DNA of 64,000 nt, taken from positions 62,001 to 126,000 of the forward strand of contig JAGYIR010000015.1 in NCBI GenBank assembly GCA_018402525.1, in the 5' to 3' direction. The notes under the pieces were generated by a model that was not told the origin of the DNA, ran no database searches, and saw only the letters and a program-made list of their open reading frames with translations. The stretch is from Crocinitomicaceae bacterium (GTDB lineage Bacteria > Bacteroidota > Bacteroidia > Flavobacteriales_D > Crocinitomicaceae). This document shows, in pieces, positions 40,389 through 49,438 of the stretch. A program made the translations under genes and the position numbers. The stretch's first letter is position 1; every line of letters begins with the position of its first letter.

Positions 40389-42506
40389 ATGAAATGTTTG
40401 CATGCCTTGTTTCTTTTGGGATTACTGTTCGTACTGAACGTAAATTCTGCCTTGGCATTTCGCATTAAGTCGGGTTATGATGCGCTAGAAGAATATAATT
40501 ATTTTAAAGCAAAGAAGCAATTCAGTAAAAGTATCAAATCGAACCCGTCAGCCGCAGCGTTTGGACTTTCGACCATTTATGCACGCAATGACAATCCTTT
40601 CTTCAATAAAGATTCTGCTTACCGTTATATTTTATTAGCGGATAGCACCTATGAAAAAGCGAAATTCAGTAAAAGGGAACGTTGGAAGGAGTACGGTTGG
40701 ACCAGAAACGGTATTGATTCATTGAGACAGATAATCAGTACACAATTTTATTTGGCAGCGCAAGAAGAGCATTCAATTCCTAGCTATTCGGAATTTATAA
40801 TGAACCATCCATGGGCAGATCAATGTGAGCAAGCCACAAATACAAGAGATTCATTAGCATTTTTGAATGTGGTGCAAGAGAACACATCAGATGCTTACGA
40901 TGCATTTCTGGCACAATACCCTACAAGTCGATATGCAGATTTGGCACAAGACAATTTTCATTATGTGCATTATTTGGAATATACAAAAGCAGACAACTTA
41001 AAAGTATATAACGATTATTTGCTGAGTTATCCTGAGAGTCCAATGAAGGCTTCTGCGGAATTGCGCATCTATGAAATAGCAACGGAACCCAATACAGAGG
41101 AGGCGTATGCATTTTTTGTCAACCGCTACCCCAACAATTCATACATCGATGAAGCGTGGAAGGAATTTTTCCAGATCTATTTAAGTGATTACTCCAAAGA
41201 AAGAATTCAACGTTTCCTTGAAGCGTATCCCAATGCAGGCAATAGAACGATGATCGAACAAGAATTGCTGTTAGCGGATTCAGTCTTTCTTCCTGTAAAT
41301 GTAAACGGATTGTACGGATATATGAACGGGGATGGCGTTTTGTTAATTCGCCCTGAATTTCAATCTGCGGAACGGTTTCATAATGGTTTGGCAGTGGTTG
41401 GGATGAACAATTATTATGGGGCAATTGACAAGCATGGAAAAGTAAAAATTCCCTTCAACTTTGATGCTGTTTCTAATTTTGAAAGTGGCAGAGCAATTGT
41501 TGAAAAAGAAGAGAAATTGGGAATGATTGATCGCAACAGTACAACCATACTTCCGACAGAATATGAGGACATTGGAGAAGTATCGGAAGAATTGGCATAT
41601 TTCCTAAAAGATGAGAAGTATGGCTATTGCAATCGGATGGGTGAAATCGTCATCGGTGAACATTTCAATGAAGCCTACAGTTTTTCAAATGGAAACGCCT
41701 TGGTTGAAGTGAATGGAAATCAAGCAATTATAGACAGGAAGGGAAATTACATTTTTGAACCTCGATTTGAAAAGCTGCATCAGTTATCGGATTCGCTTTA
41801 CTCTTTTGCGCAAGATGATTTGAAAGGAATTATTTCTACGAGTGGAAACATTATTGTTGAACCGATTTACGACGAAATTGGAACGTTTAACGATGGATTG
41901 GCACTGGTTGCTAGCGGAGATACCGTTCGATACATCAATCTATTGGGACAAGTAGTTATCGACAAAAACTTTAGAACCTTTCCGAACTATTTGTTTAAAG
42001 GTGAATTTAATAACGGAAAAGCAATCGTTCTTAGAAAAGGGAAGTACGGGAAAATAAATTTAAAGGGTGATATTGTCACTGAAATCGAATACGATAATTT
42101 GGGTGTAGGAGAAAAACACACGCCATTTATGAAAAAAGAATTGTGGGGATTGTTGAATGCGTCCAATAAAGTAGTTATTCCACCAACGTATAGTTCCCTC
42201 GATGTAATTGACAATCGTTTTGTTGTTGCAGGCGAGGAAGATTCGCTTGGTTTGCTTGATCTTAAGGGAAACAAATTACTTCCTTTTGCGTTTCAGGATA
42301 TAAGCGTTTTGAAGGATGATTTCTTGAAAGTAAGGCAGGATGGAATGTATGGGATTTTTAAACTCGACAAACTATTGCTCGAAATCAACTTTTATCAAAT
42401 TCGCTTATTTAACGATGATTTCGTACTTTTAATCAATGACGATAACATGGATTATTTTGATTTGAAACGTGAACAAATAATCGAAGTAAACAGGGGTGAT
42501 GAGTAA
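40389..42506 (+). CDS. Secreted WG-repeat protein with N-terminal helical repeats
   Basis: 705 residues. Signal peptide to about residue 23 (ending NSALA). The N-terminal ~280 residues are helical repeats (YDAFLAQYPTSRYADLA, YNDYLLSYPESPMKASAEL, FFVNRYPNNSYIDEAW), similar to TPR/Sel1-like. From about residue 300 there are some nine WG/KWG repeats such as GYMNGDGVLLIRPEF, GAIDKHGKVKIPFNF, GYCNRMGEIVIGEHF, GKINLKGDIVTEIEY. WG repeats are thought to be protein-binding and are often in secreted proteins; the partner is unknown. It overlaps the next gene by 11 bases, forming a run with a TonB-like and two acyltransferase-like genes. Confidence 0.85.
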   Translation: MKCLHALFLLGLLFVLNVNSALAFRIKSGYDALEEYNYFKAKKQFSKSIKSNPSAAAFGLSTIYARNDNPFFNKDSAYRYILLADSTYEKAKFSKRERWKEYGWTRNGIDSLRQIISTQFYLAAQEEHSIPSYSEFIMNHPWADQCEQATNTRDSLAFLNVVQENTSDAYDAFLAQYPTSRYADLAQDNFHYVHYLEYTKADNLKVYNDYLLSYPESPMKASAELRIYEIATEPNTEEAYAFFVNRYPNNSYIDEAWKEFFQIYLSDYSKERIQRFLEAYPNAGNRTMIEQELLLADSVFLPVNVNGLYGYMNGDGVLLIRPEFQSAERFHNGLAVVGMNNYYGAIDKHGKVKIPFNFDAVSNFESGRAIVEKEEKLGMIDRNSTTILPTEYEDIGEVSEELAYFLKDEKYGYCNRMGEIVIGEHFNEAYSFSNGNALVEVNGNQAIIDRKGNYIFEPRFEKLHQLSDSLYSFAQDDLKGIISTSGNIIVEPIYDEIGTFNDGLALVASGDTVRYINLLGQVVIDKNFRTFPNYLFKGEFNNGKAIVLRKGKYGKINLKGDIVTEIEYDNLGVGEKHTPFMKKELWGLLNASNKVVIPPTYSSLDVIDNRFVVAGEEDSLGLLDLKGNKLLPFAFQDISVLKDDFLKVRQDGMYGIFKLDKLLLEINFYQIRLFNDDFVLLINDDNMDYFDLKREQIIEVNRGDE

Positions 42507-43269
42507 GTTTTTAAACGCAATAGATAAATACAAGTTTGGATTGTTGGCGGTGCTGGCGACCTACATTGTGATTTTTATGTATCTGCAAATGGAATCTTAC
42601 ACACAATATACACCATTCGAACCTTTCCACGATGGATCTTATGTTCAAGTGCCAGATGAGGATATTAAACTAAAGCCCGAGAACGTCGATGTCCCTAGTG
42701 ATTTTAGTTCTGACGTTAAGAACATGGCGCGCGATGCAAATGACGAGCGTGAACGATCTACCGAGAAGTATTACCAGAATAAATCTTCTGAGCAGGTAAT
42801 GGCGGAGTACAAAGCGCTTGAAAAACAAATGTACGATGAAGCTGGCGGTGATAAAACGCGTGCTCAGATTCAAGCAGAATTGGATAAAAAATTAAAGGAG
42901 CTAGAGTCAAAACCGACAAATGAGAACAAGAAACCATCAAAAGAAGGTGGAGATGTGGCATACGGAGGGAATGTTATGGTGGATTGGAGTTTACCTTCTA
43001 GAAACGCACATCAAAAGAATAATTGGTACGTGAGAAATCCTGGCTATACATGCGGTTACGGTTCTGCGGGCCGAGTAACAGTGATGATCAAGGTTAACCA
43101 AAGCGGAAACGTGACAGTCGCCGAGTACGATCCATCTCAGAGTTCAGGAGCAAATGCCTGTATGATTGAACAAGCGATCAAGTATGCAAAACTATCGCGC
43201 TTCGATTATTCAAGTTCTGCGCCTAAAATTCAACAAGGGAGAATTACGTACACTTTTGTCGCACAGTGA
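42496..43269 (+). CDS. TonB-like energy transducer
   Basis: 257 residues with one N-terminal helix (~13-30), a charged coiled-coil-like spacer (~70-150, rich in Glu, Lys and Gln), and a C-terminal domain GRVTVMIKVNQSGNVTVAEYDP...ARYT-type ending YTFVAQ, similar to the TonB C-terminal fold. TonB proteins couple the proton-motive force of ExbB/D to outer membrane receptors. No ExbB or ExbD is nearby, so it may use those encoded elsewhere. It overlaps the WG-repeat gene by 11 bases and is followed 10 bases later by an acyltransferase-like gene. Confidence 0.7.
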   Translation: MMSKFLNAIDKYKFGLLAVLATYIVIFMYLQMESYTQYTPFEPFHDGSYVQVPDEDIKLKPENVDVPSDFSSDVKNMARDANDERERSTEKYYQNKSSEQVMAEYKALEKQMYDEAGGDKTRAQIQAELDKKLKELESKPTNENKKPSKEGGDVAYGGNVMVDWSLPSRNAHQKNNWYVRNPGYTCGYGSAGRVTVMIKVNQSGNVTVAEYDPSQSSGANACMIEQAIKYAKLSRFDYSSSAPKIQQGRITYTFVAQ

Positions 43270-43279
43270 TAGCCAATAA

Positions 43280-44155
43280 ATGAAAATTGTAGAACGTAAG
43301 GACATTGATGACAAAAAATGGAATGGAACGGTAGAAAGCGCATCGGTTCAAAATCCACTTCTTTACACATGGGCAATGGACGCTACTTGCTATTTTTGGT
43401 GCGCTATTGTTTCTGGTGACTATGATTTTATTTTCCCTATTCCATATGAACTAAAATTAGGAGTTAAAAGAGCGCGACAACAATCATTTTCACGTCAAGT
43501 CGATTTTATTGGAGATATAACCTATTTTCCTCAAGCCCTTGAATTAGCCAAAAAGGAATTCCACACCTTTGATGTACGCATTACTGAAAACGAGTACGGC
43601 GAAGCGGATCAAGAGTTTCAACGCCTTGATTTAAGCAATCCAACCGAATACAAAACGAACGCTAAGCGCAAGATTAAAAAATCGGACGAGGCGTATACGT
43701 ATGAAGTGTCAAGCGATCCACACGCACTGTTGGCAATGTATGCCGAAAATTCATTTTTAAAGTTCAAACAGCCATTATCGAACATAGATCGATTGGACCA
43801 ATTAATGCTAGCTTATTTATCGAATCAAAAGGGATACATATTAAATGCTGTTGCTGACGGTGAAGTTCATGGGGCTATTTTTATCATTGAAGATAAATCA
43901 ACTGCGTATTATTTAATCGGTGACGCACCAGAATCAGCCAAGAAGAAAGGTGTTATTTACGGATTAATGAACCAAGCTATTTTAAGAGCACAGGCAAAAA
44001 AAATGCGCTATTTCGATTTTGGTGGATCCAATGTCGGTTCGGTTGCAACGTTTTATAAAAAATTTGGAGCGGAGGATTGTGTTTATTCGCGCATCCATTG
44101 GGACAGAGCACCTGCTTGGTTTAAGCTCATTCAAAAAGTTAGAAAATGGGCGTGA
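43280..44155 (+). CDS. GNAT/FemAB-like acyltransferase
   Basis: 291 residues. The second half has the GNAT/FemAB-like core: GYILNAVADGEVHGAIFIIEDKSTAYYLIGDAP, then KGVIYGLMNQAILRAQAKKMRYFDFGGSN and FYKKFGAE near the end. The FDFGGSN...FYKKFGA pattern is common in FemAB-type transferases that add amino acids or acyl groups to sugars or peptidoglycan. The substrate is unknown. It overlaps the next AAC(3)-like gene by 10 bases. Confidence 0.7.
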   Translation: MKIVERKDIDDKKWNGTVESASVQNPLLYTWAMDATCYFWCAIVSGDYDFIFPIPYELKLGVKRARQQSFSRQVDFIGDITYFPQALELAKKEFHTFDVRITENEYGEADQEFQRLDLSNPTEYKTNAKRKIKKSDEAYTYEVSSDPHALLAMYAENSFLKFKQPLSNIDRLDQLMLAYLSNQKGYILNAVADGEVHGAIFIIEDKSTAYYLIGDAPESAKKKGVIYGLMNQAILRAQAKKMRYFDFGGSNVGSVATFYKKFGAEDCVYSRIHWDRAPAWFKLIQKVRKWA

Positions 44156-44970
44156 GAATTCCAGATAGTAACAATTTCTTAGATTTTTTCAAATCCCTTG
44201 AATTGAAAAAGGACGATGTCGTTTTTATTTCCTCAGATCTTGGGAAATTGGCTAAATCCTGTCGCGCAAACAACGAACGTCTCGACCTCAACCTTCTCAT
44301 TGAAATACTCCAAACGATTTTATCAGAAGGAACGCTCGTCATTCCAGCCTACACAGATAATTTACTCGACGGCGATACTTTTGATTGGGTGAAGTCAAAA
44401 CCAACAACAGGTGCGCTGTCAAGTAAGGTACAAAAGCGCAGTGACTTTAAGCGCACGCGTGATCCGCTGCATTCAGTTTTTGTGTGGGGAAAGCATCAAA
44501 AAGAAGTACTAGAATTAGAAGATAACAGTACGTTTGGAAAAAAATCAATTTTTGAATTTTTGAAGAAAGTCAATGCGAAGTTCATTTTTATTGACATCCA
44601 TATTCAAGAGTGTTTCACCTACATCCACTACATTGAAGAGCAACAAAAAGTGCCCTATCGAAAAAATTATAGGTATTCGATTCAATGCATTTACCCAGAG
44701 GGAATTGAACAACGTGCCGTGAATTTTTACAGTAAGAAACTGGGTATTATGTCCGATATCAACGATTTACACGACGTGTTGATGAAAGATAACATTTACA
44801 AAATTTTTCAATTTAGAGACAGTACGATCCACATCCTTGAAGCGCAAACAACGTGGGATTATGCGGTGAAATCCATCAAGACTGGACCAAAGCTGTACAA
44901 ATATTCCATCGTAAAGCATGTCAAGGACTTTGTGAAGCGATACCTATTAAGAAGAAAGGGGATTTTCTAA
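44146..44970 (+). CDS. AAC(3)-family N-acetyltransferase-like protein
   Basis: 274 residues in the aminoglycoside 3-N-acetyltransferase fold: GTLVIPAYTDNLLDGDTF, KPTTGALSSKVQKRSDFKRTRDPLHSVFVWGKH, and a later FIDIHIQECFTYIHYIEE that matches the conserved catalytic His segment. Despite the family name, chromosomal members in polysaccharide or envelope contexts usually acetylate amino sugars. Together with the FemAB-like gene it suggests two acyl-transfer steps on a surface glycan. Resistance to antibiotics should not be assumed. Confidence 0.78.
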   Translation: MGVRIPDSNNFLDFFKSLELKKDDVVFISSDLGKLAKSCRANNERLDLNLLIEILQTILSEGTLVIPAYTDNLLDGDTFDWVKSKPTTGALSSKVQKRSDFKRTRDPLHSVFVWGKHQKEVLELEDNSTFGKKSIFEFLKKVNAKFIFIDIHIQECFTYIHYIEEQQKVPYRKNYRYSIQCIYPEGIEQRAVNFYSKKLGIMSDINDLHDVLMKDNIYKIFQFRDSTIHILEAQTTWDYAVKSIKTGPKLYKYSIVKHVKDFVKRYLLRRKGIF

Positions 44971-45046
44971 CGATCTTTCAAAAACAGAAGGAGTTCGTGC
45001 TCGATTTGCGCGCAATATCCTATTTTTACCTATCAAAACTTAGATT

Positions 45047-45889
45047 ATGCAAAGGATCAACTGGACAACAATTAAGGAATACGAAGACATCACCTTTAAA
45101 ATGGCGGATGGAGTGGCGCGAATTGCCTTCAACCGACCTGAGTGTAGAAATGCATTCCGACCAAAAACCGTTGCTGAGTTGTCTGAAGCGTTGGCTATTT
45201 GTCACGAACATCAAGAAATTGGCGTTGTTTTGATCACAGGAGAAGGACCTTCACCGAAAGATGGTGGTTGGGCATTTTGTTCGGGTGGAGATCAACGTGT
45301 GCGCTCAACGACTGGCTACAAAGGCGAAGATGGCATCAACCGTTTCAATATCTTGGACGTACAGCGCCAAATCCGTTTTATGAACAAGGTTGTTATTGCT
45401 GTCGTTCCTGGTTGGGCTGTTGGTGGAGGACATAGTTTACACGTAGTCTGCGATTTAACCCTTGCAAGTAAAGAACACGCTATCTTCAAACAAACCGATG
45501 CCGATGTGGCAAGTTTTGACGGTGGCTTTGGGTCGGCGTATTTAGCACGACAAGTGGGACAGAAACGCGCACGTGAAATCTTTTTTTTAGGAGCAGACTA
45601 CACGGCGCAAGAAGCATTTGAAATGGGTATGGTCAACAAAGTCGTTCCACACGCTGAGTTAGAACAAACTGCTTACGAGTGGGCACAAGAAATCATGACG
45701 AAAAGTCCAACAGCGATAAAAATGCTGAAATTCTCTTTCAACCTCATAGATGATGGTTTGGTGGGACAGCAAGTTTTTGCTGGAGAAGCAACTCGTCTTG
45801 CCTATACAACAGATGAAGCAGTGGAAGGAAGAAATGCATTCTTAGAAAAACGACCACGTGATTTCTCGAAGTTTCCGAAATTCCCGTAG
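45047..45889 (+). CDS. menB: 1,4-Dihydroxy-2-naphthoyl-CoA synthase
   Basis: 280 residues in the crotonase family, typical MenB length. It opens TIKEYEDITFKMADGVARIAFNRPECRNAFRP and has FCSGGDQRVRSTTGY (the MenB-specific segment after the active-site GGDQ), AVGGGHSLHVVCDLTLAS, DADVASFDGGFGS and the C-terminal REGRDF-like KRPRDFSKFPKFP. MenB closes the second ring in menaquinone synthesis. menE lies 12 kb upstream; the rest of the pathway is not in the window. Confidence 0.95.
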   Translation: MQRINWTTIKEYEDITFKMADGVARIAFNRPECRNAFRPKTVAELSEALAICHEHQEIGVVLITGEGPSPKDGGWAFCSGGDQRVRSTTGYKGEDGINRFNILDVQRQIRFMNKVVIAVVPGWAVGGGHSLHVVCDLTLASKEHAIFKQTDADVASFDGGFGSAYLARQVGQKRAREIFFLGADYTAQEAFEMGMVNKVVPHAELEQTAYEWAQEIMTKSPTAIKMLKFSFNLIDDGLVGQQVFAGEATRLAYTTDEAVEGRNAFLEKRPRDFSKFPKFP

Positions 45890-45923
45890 GGATAAGTTTA
45901 GAGTTATGAGTTATGAGTTTTGA

Positions 45924-45984
45924 ATTTAGAGTTTAGAGTTTAGAATTATTTTTAACTCAAAATTCTACACTCTACACTCTAAAC
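45924..45984. terminator. Long imperfect hairpin built from short tandem repeats between menB and DUF5916 gene
   Basis: The 24 bases ending at 45947 pair with 45961-45984 at 21 of 24 positions around a 13-base AT-rich loop. The left arm is made of TTTAGAG-type heptamers and the right arm of TACACTC units. A GAGTTAT-type tandem lies just before it (45901-45918). Its position between convergent genes suggests a bidirectional terminator; the low complexity suggests origin by repeat expansion. Confidence 0.55.
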
Positions 45985-45986
45985 TT

Positions 45987-48430
45987 CTATTTCTTCCTCT
46001 TCAAGCTCTGATAATCCAGCCAATAAAGCACTTTGATAGAAAAGCTGTTCAAAGGAGCATTTTCAAACATGGTTGATAGGTTGTATATGTAAGATTCTGC
46101 CACTTCCTTGTCACTCGAGAAAATGGAATTTTTCCACACAACGTTGATCTCACTTCCTGGTAGGAACACCCATCGATAAACAAAATCAATAGTAAATGCA
46201 TTGAAGTTAGTGTTGTAAACCGATTCGCCATTTACATCCAGTCCGTCAAGATCATTTGGCGTTAGTCTCCCGTCTTCATTAAGGTAGTAGAATCGATCGT
46301 ATTGCAGTGCGGACCGGTAGTGCCGCAAGCGAAAAGTAATTCCCATTGTATTGGTCAATGTGTAGCGTAAATCGATGGTATTGGTGGTTTCTACTACGTC
46401 TCTTGAACCAAAAATTATTTCATTGGAAGTAATAGCAGGCGTCCCGAAGGCAATGGCATATCCTTGCGCGTTCCAACGGTAAGCCTGACTCCAGTTGTAT
46501 ATTAGGAATATCTTATCACTGATTCGAATCCTAGGACTGAAGTTGTAACTGAAGGTTGTCCAGTTATTTCTTGATCCGAGTGAATAGTTGACGCGTGAAT
46601 CAATTGCAAGTCGTTTTTGATAATTGGATGAAATCCAAGTTCCAACATCAAACCAAGTAGGAGAGATAAAATACCTTCCTGGTGTTCGTGGTTCAAAAAA
46701 GTCGTATTCATCAGTTACGCCGCTGTTGAAATTAAATCCTGCCGCATGAAAACGTCTCGTATTCATAAAAAGACTGGCATTTACATACGTACCGGTGTAG
46801 ACATTTGGATTGTACAATCGATTGTAGGAAACCCCCATACTACCTGATAGCTGATTTAACTTCCAAAATGGTTTAAAAATGCGGTACCCCAACCATCCAT
46901 TCACGTTACGTTTGTTGTTATTGGCGTTAAAACCTAAGTCGTTGGGATCGTACGTGTCAGATTCTTCAAAGTAACTTACTTCGGCAACAAAGCTTCCTTT
47001 CTGCTTTCCTGCTGCAACACCCCAATTATATCCTGTTTCAATTTTATTTGCAGAAAATTTGTTTGACATAGCTGTATTTCCACTCACAAAATAATTGTTT
47101 TCCTTCAAGTTAACACGTGCATTAAGGCCAGTCACATTGGCGTCGTAGAAATGACCTTCACGCATTACATTGGTGTTTGTCAATGTTATAAAACTGTTGT
47201 TTTTGAGATTTTGATCCAATACCAAAACATTGTAATTGGTGAGCGGTGCTGCTGTAATTTTTCTTCGAGCACCGGTCAAATTATTAACTGCAGTCGCACT
47301 TTGCTTCGCAGTAATTCCGTTAAAAACACCAATTCCAAGTCCTGATTTCGTTCTGCCCGATACTTTTGTAGCATTGTACAACTGTGCATTTGCAGGAACA
47401 TCTTCCAGGGATTCATCGTCGGTTAAATTTGTACTTAGCACGCTGTAAGGCGATTGAACACCAATCCGTCGTGAGTAGAACAAACCTGCTTTTGTAAAAA
47501 GTTCATTTCCTTCTGTGAAAAACTGTCGATTTTCGTTGAATTGGATTTCAAAGGGACTTAAGTTCAATACTTGGTTGTCAAAAACAACTTGCCCAAAATC
47601 AGGAACTAAAGTCATGTCCAACGTAAAGGCTTCGTTCAATCCTAGTTTAATGTCCATTCCCCCATTAAAAGAGCCCTGCCAATTTTTTACATCTGGGGCT
47701 GGATTTCGGTAGTGATCGGCATAAGCAGAAACATAGGGCATGAACGCCAATCGCAGTGGGGGTTCAATTCCTTTTAGGTTGGTGAGTGATCCTGATTGTG
47801 CAATCCAGTTATCGAAATCGGGGCTAATTGGACTCCAAAGACTTTCTTCACGATTTCGACTGATGTAACGGTAGAAGTTAATTCCCCAGTCTTGCACGTC
47901 AACCTTCGGGAATCTGAAGGCAGAGTAGGGAATACGAATTTCAATTTGCCAACCATGATCAGTGTGCATTACTTCACTGTGCCAAATCATATTGAGTTCA
48001 GGACTTTCAGAGGTTGCTGTAAGTTTAGAGTCGAATTGCACCCCATGCTACTTACACCGAAGACAAATGCGTTTTGGTCGTCGTTGTACGTGTCCAAGGA
48101 GATTTGAACATTGTCCACATTTGCATTGAAGTCGTCTCTAAGTGATAATATTTTTGAAATAAGGGAAGGGTCATCGTAACAAATGACACCAATGTAAATG
48201 GCATCGTCATCGTACATTAGTTTTACTTCCGTATTCTGGGTAGCTGCTTCACCTGGTTTTGGTCGGAATTGGGTGAAATTATCCACGTGTTGCGCATTTT
48301 TCCAACTTTCTTCAAGAAACTCACCGTCGATGGTGATTTGTTCTTTAATGGGGAATGCCTCCATCGTTTTTTGACCGATAGAATCAGCGATAATGAACGC
48401 AAAAAGGAAGAGAAGCACAGACTTAAGCAT
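45987..48430 (-). CDS. DUF5916 outer membrane protein with N-terminal CBM9-like domain, interrupted by an apparent frameshift
   Basis: Two minus-strand frames give ~814 residues. Frame one (from the ATG at 48430, MLKSVLLFLFAF) has a signal peptide and a carbohydrate-binding CBM9-like start (EQITIDGEFLEESWKNA...EVKLMYDDDAIYIGVICYD). It shifts after SSMG; adding one G in the run at 48041-48044 continues it as VQFDSKLTA and into the main frame (to 45987). That frame has DTHWGWQIEIRIPYSAFRFP-like and many beta-strand segments typical of the DUF5916 beta-barrel region, ending with WRLDYQSLKRKK. Role in glycan uptake or hydrolysis is inferred from family and domain pairing only. Confidence 0.82.
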
Positions 48431-48558
48431 AGCCTGCAAAAATAAATGATTATTTCGGGTGAAATGTTAATATTGATATAAATATACAACTACAGGACTC
48501 AATGGGATCTAATGGCACTTCGGGACGTAGTAGTTTGAAGAGTTTTAGTTTGGTTGCC

Positions 48559-48578
48559 ATTTCGCAATATTGCAAAAT
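48559..48578 (+). repeat. GCAATATTGC palindrome, upstream copy
   Basis: GCAATATTGC (48564-48573), a perfect 10-base palindrome, sits in a larger near-symmetric block. A second copy lies 83 bases downstream at 48647. Both are in the gap upstream of the minus-strand DUF5916 gene. Confidence 0.5.
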
Positions 48579-48638
48579 GAAGATAATGCTATTTTAGACA
48601 TAATATTCACTATCTATAATTGGAGATGAACATGAAAT

Positions 48639-48663
48639 GTAATATCGCAATATTGCGAAATTT
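48639..48663 (-). repeat. CGCAATATTGCG palindrome, matches the repeat near the Gre-like gene
   Basis: CGCAATATTGCG (48646-48657) is a perfect 12-base palindrome. Read on the minus strand, 48662-48639 matches 7950-7973 at 22 of 24 positions. This suggests a shared operator or a small dispersed repeat. Confidence 0.5.
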
Positions 48664-48682
48664 AAATATTTAAAAACATTGA

Positions 48683-49435
48683 TTACCAAGTAAATGGAAT
48701 CACAGCTTTTCGTTCTTTCGGGTATTCATCAAATTTTTCCTTGTACCACTTATGATGTTTTAGTGCGCGTGGCAGTACATTGGCTATCGTCCAGACACAG
48801 AAAGTAAACGCAGGAAGATTCCATGCCATCACAGCAAAACCAGACCATTGTATCATTTCACCTAAGAAGTTGGGACAAGAGACATAGCGGTATAAAAATC
48901 CGTGTGGAATTTTATATTCAGTTTCATTTGGTTTACGCAAGTTGATGAGGATGTGGTCGCTTACATTATTGATGATTGCTCCGATGAAAAATAGTGAAAT
49001 TCCCACAAAAAAGAGTGGATTAGAAAAACTGGCATCTGTATATGTTTCGAAGTACGCTAAAAAGTAACCGTTCATTCCCGCATTAATTCCGTTAAAGAAG
49101 ATGGCGGAAAATACAATCGAAAGGGGCATTTTCTTTCCTTTGGTGCGTAATCGCAATGGAAAAATAAATGTGCGATTAAAATAATGCAACAACCACAAAA
49201 TGGCGAGCATCAATGCATAGTTGGATAGATCGCCAATAATCGCAAAGACGAGAATTAAAATAAATGAAGGTATTTCCATCAGTACCCAGCCAAGACGATT
49301 ATCGATGAGTTTACCCCAACCTTTTTCTTGTGTGTGTCTCCCATAAGGAGCGGTAACGAAAAACAAGCTGATGAATGTGACAACAGCCACACAAATCCAA
49401 ATCCAGGCGATTAGGTTGAATATATTTTCACTCAT
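48683..49435 (-). CDS. Steroid 5-alpha reductase-like (DUF1295/methyltransferase-type) membrane enzyme
   Basis: 250 residues with about six helices. The C-terminal half has the steroid 5-alpha-reductase signature: INLRKPNETEYKIPHGFLYRYVSCPNFLGEMIQWSGFA, and the closing HKWYKEKFDEYPKERKAVIPF. The family reduces C=C bonds in steroids, polyprenols or fatty acyl chains with NADPH, or belongs to isoprenylcysteine methyltransferase-like enzymes. The substrate in this organism is unknown. It follows the epimerase gene by 3 bases on the same strand, so the two are probably one operon acting on a lipid. Confidence 0.85.
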   Translation of the reverse strand: MSENIFNLIAWIWICVAVVTFISLFFVTAPYGRHTQEKGWGKLIDNRLGWVLMEIPSFILILVFAIIGDLSNYALMLAILWLLHYFNRTFIFPLRLRTKGKKMPLSIVFSAIFFNGINAGMNGYFLAYFETYTDASFSNPLFFVGISLFFIGAIINNVSDHILINLRKPNETEYKIPHGFLYRYVSCPNFLGEMIQWSGFAVMAWNLPAFTFCVWTIANVLPRALKHHKWYKEKFDEYPKERKAVIPFTW

Positions 49436-49438
49436 GAC

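Noticed and set aside
44146-44970. AAC(3)-like gene as an antibiotic resistance gene
   Set aside because: It is chromosomal, coupled to a FemAB-like gene, and not near mobile DNA; a sugar-acetylating role is more plausible.
44853-45233. 126-codon frame bridging AAC(3)-like and menB genes
   Set aside because: It overlaps the ends of two well-supported genes in other frames.
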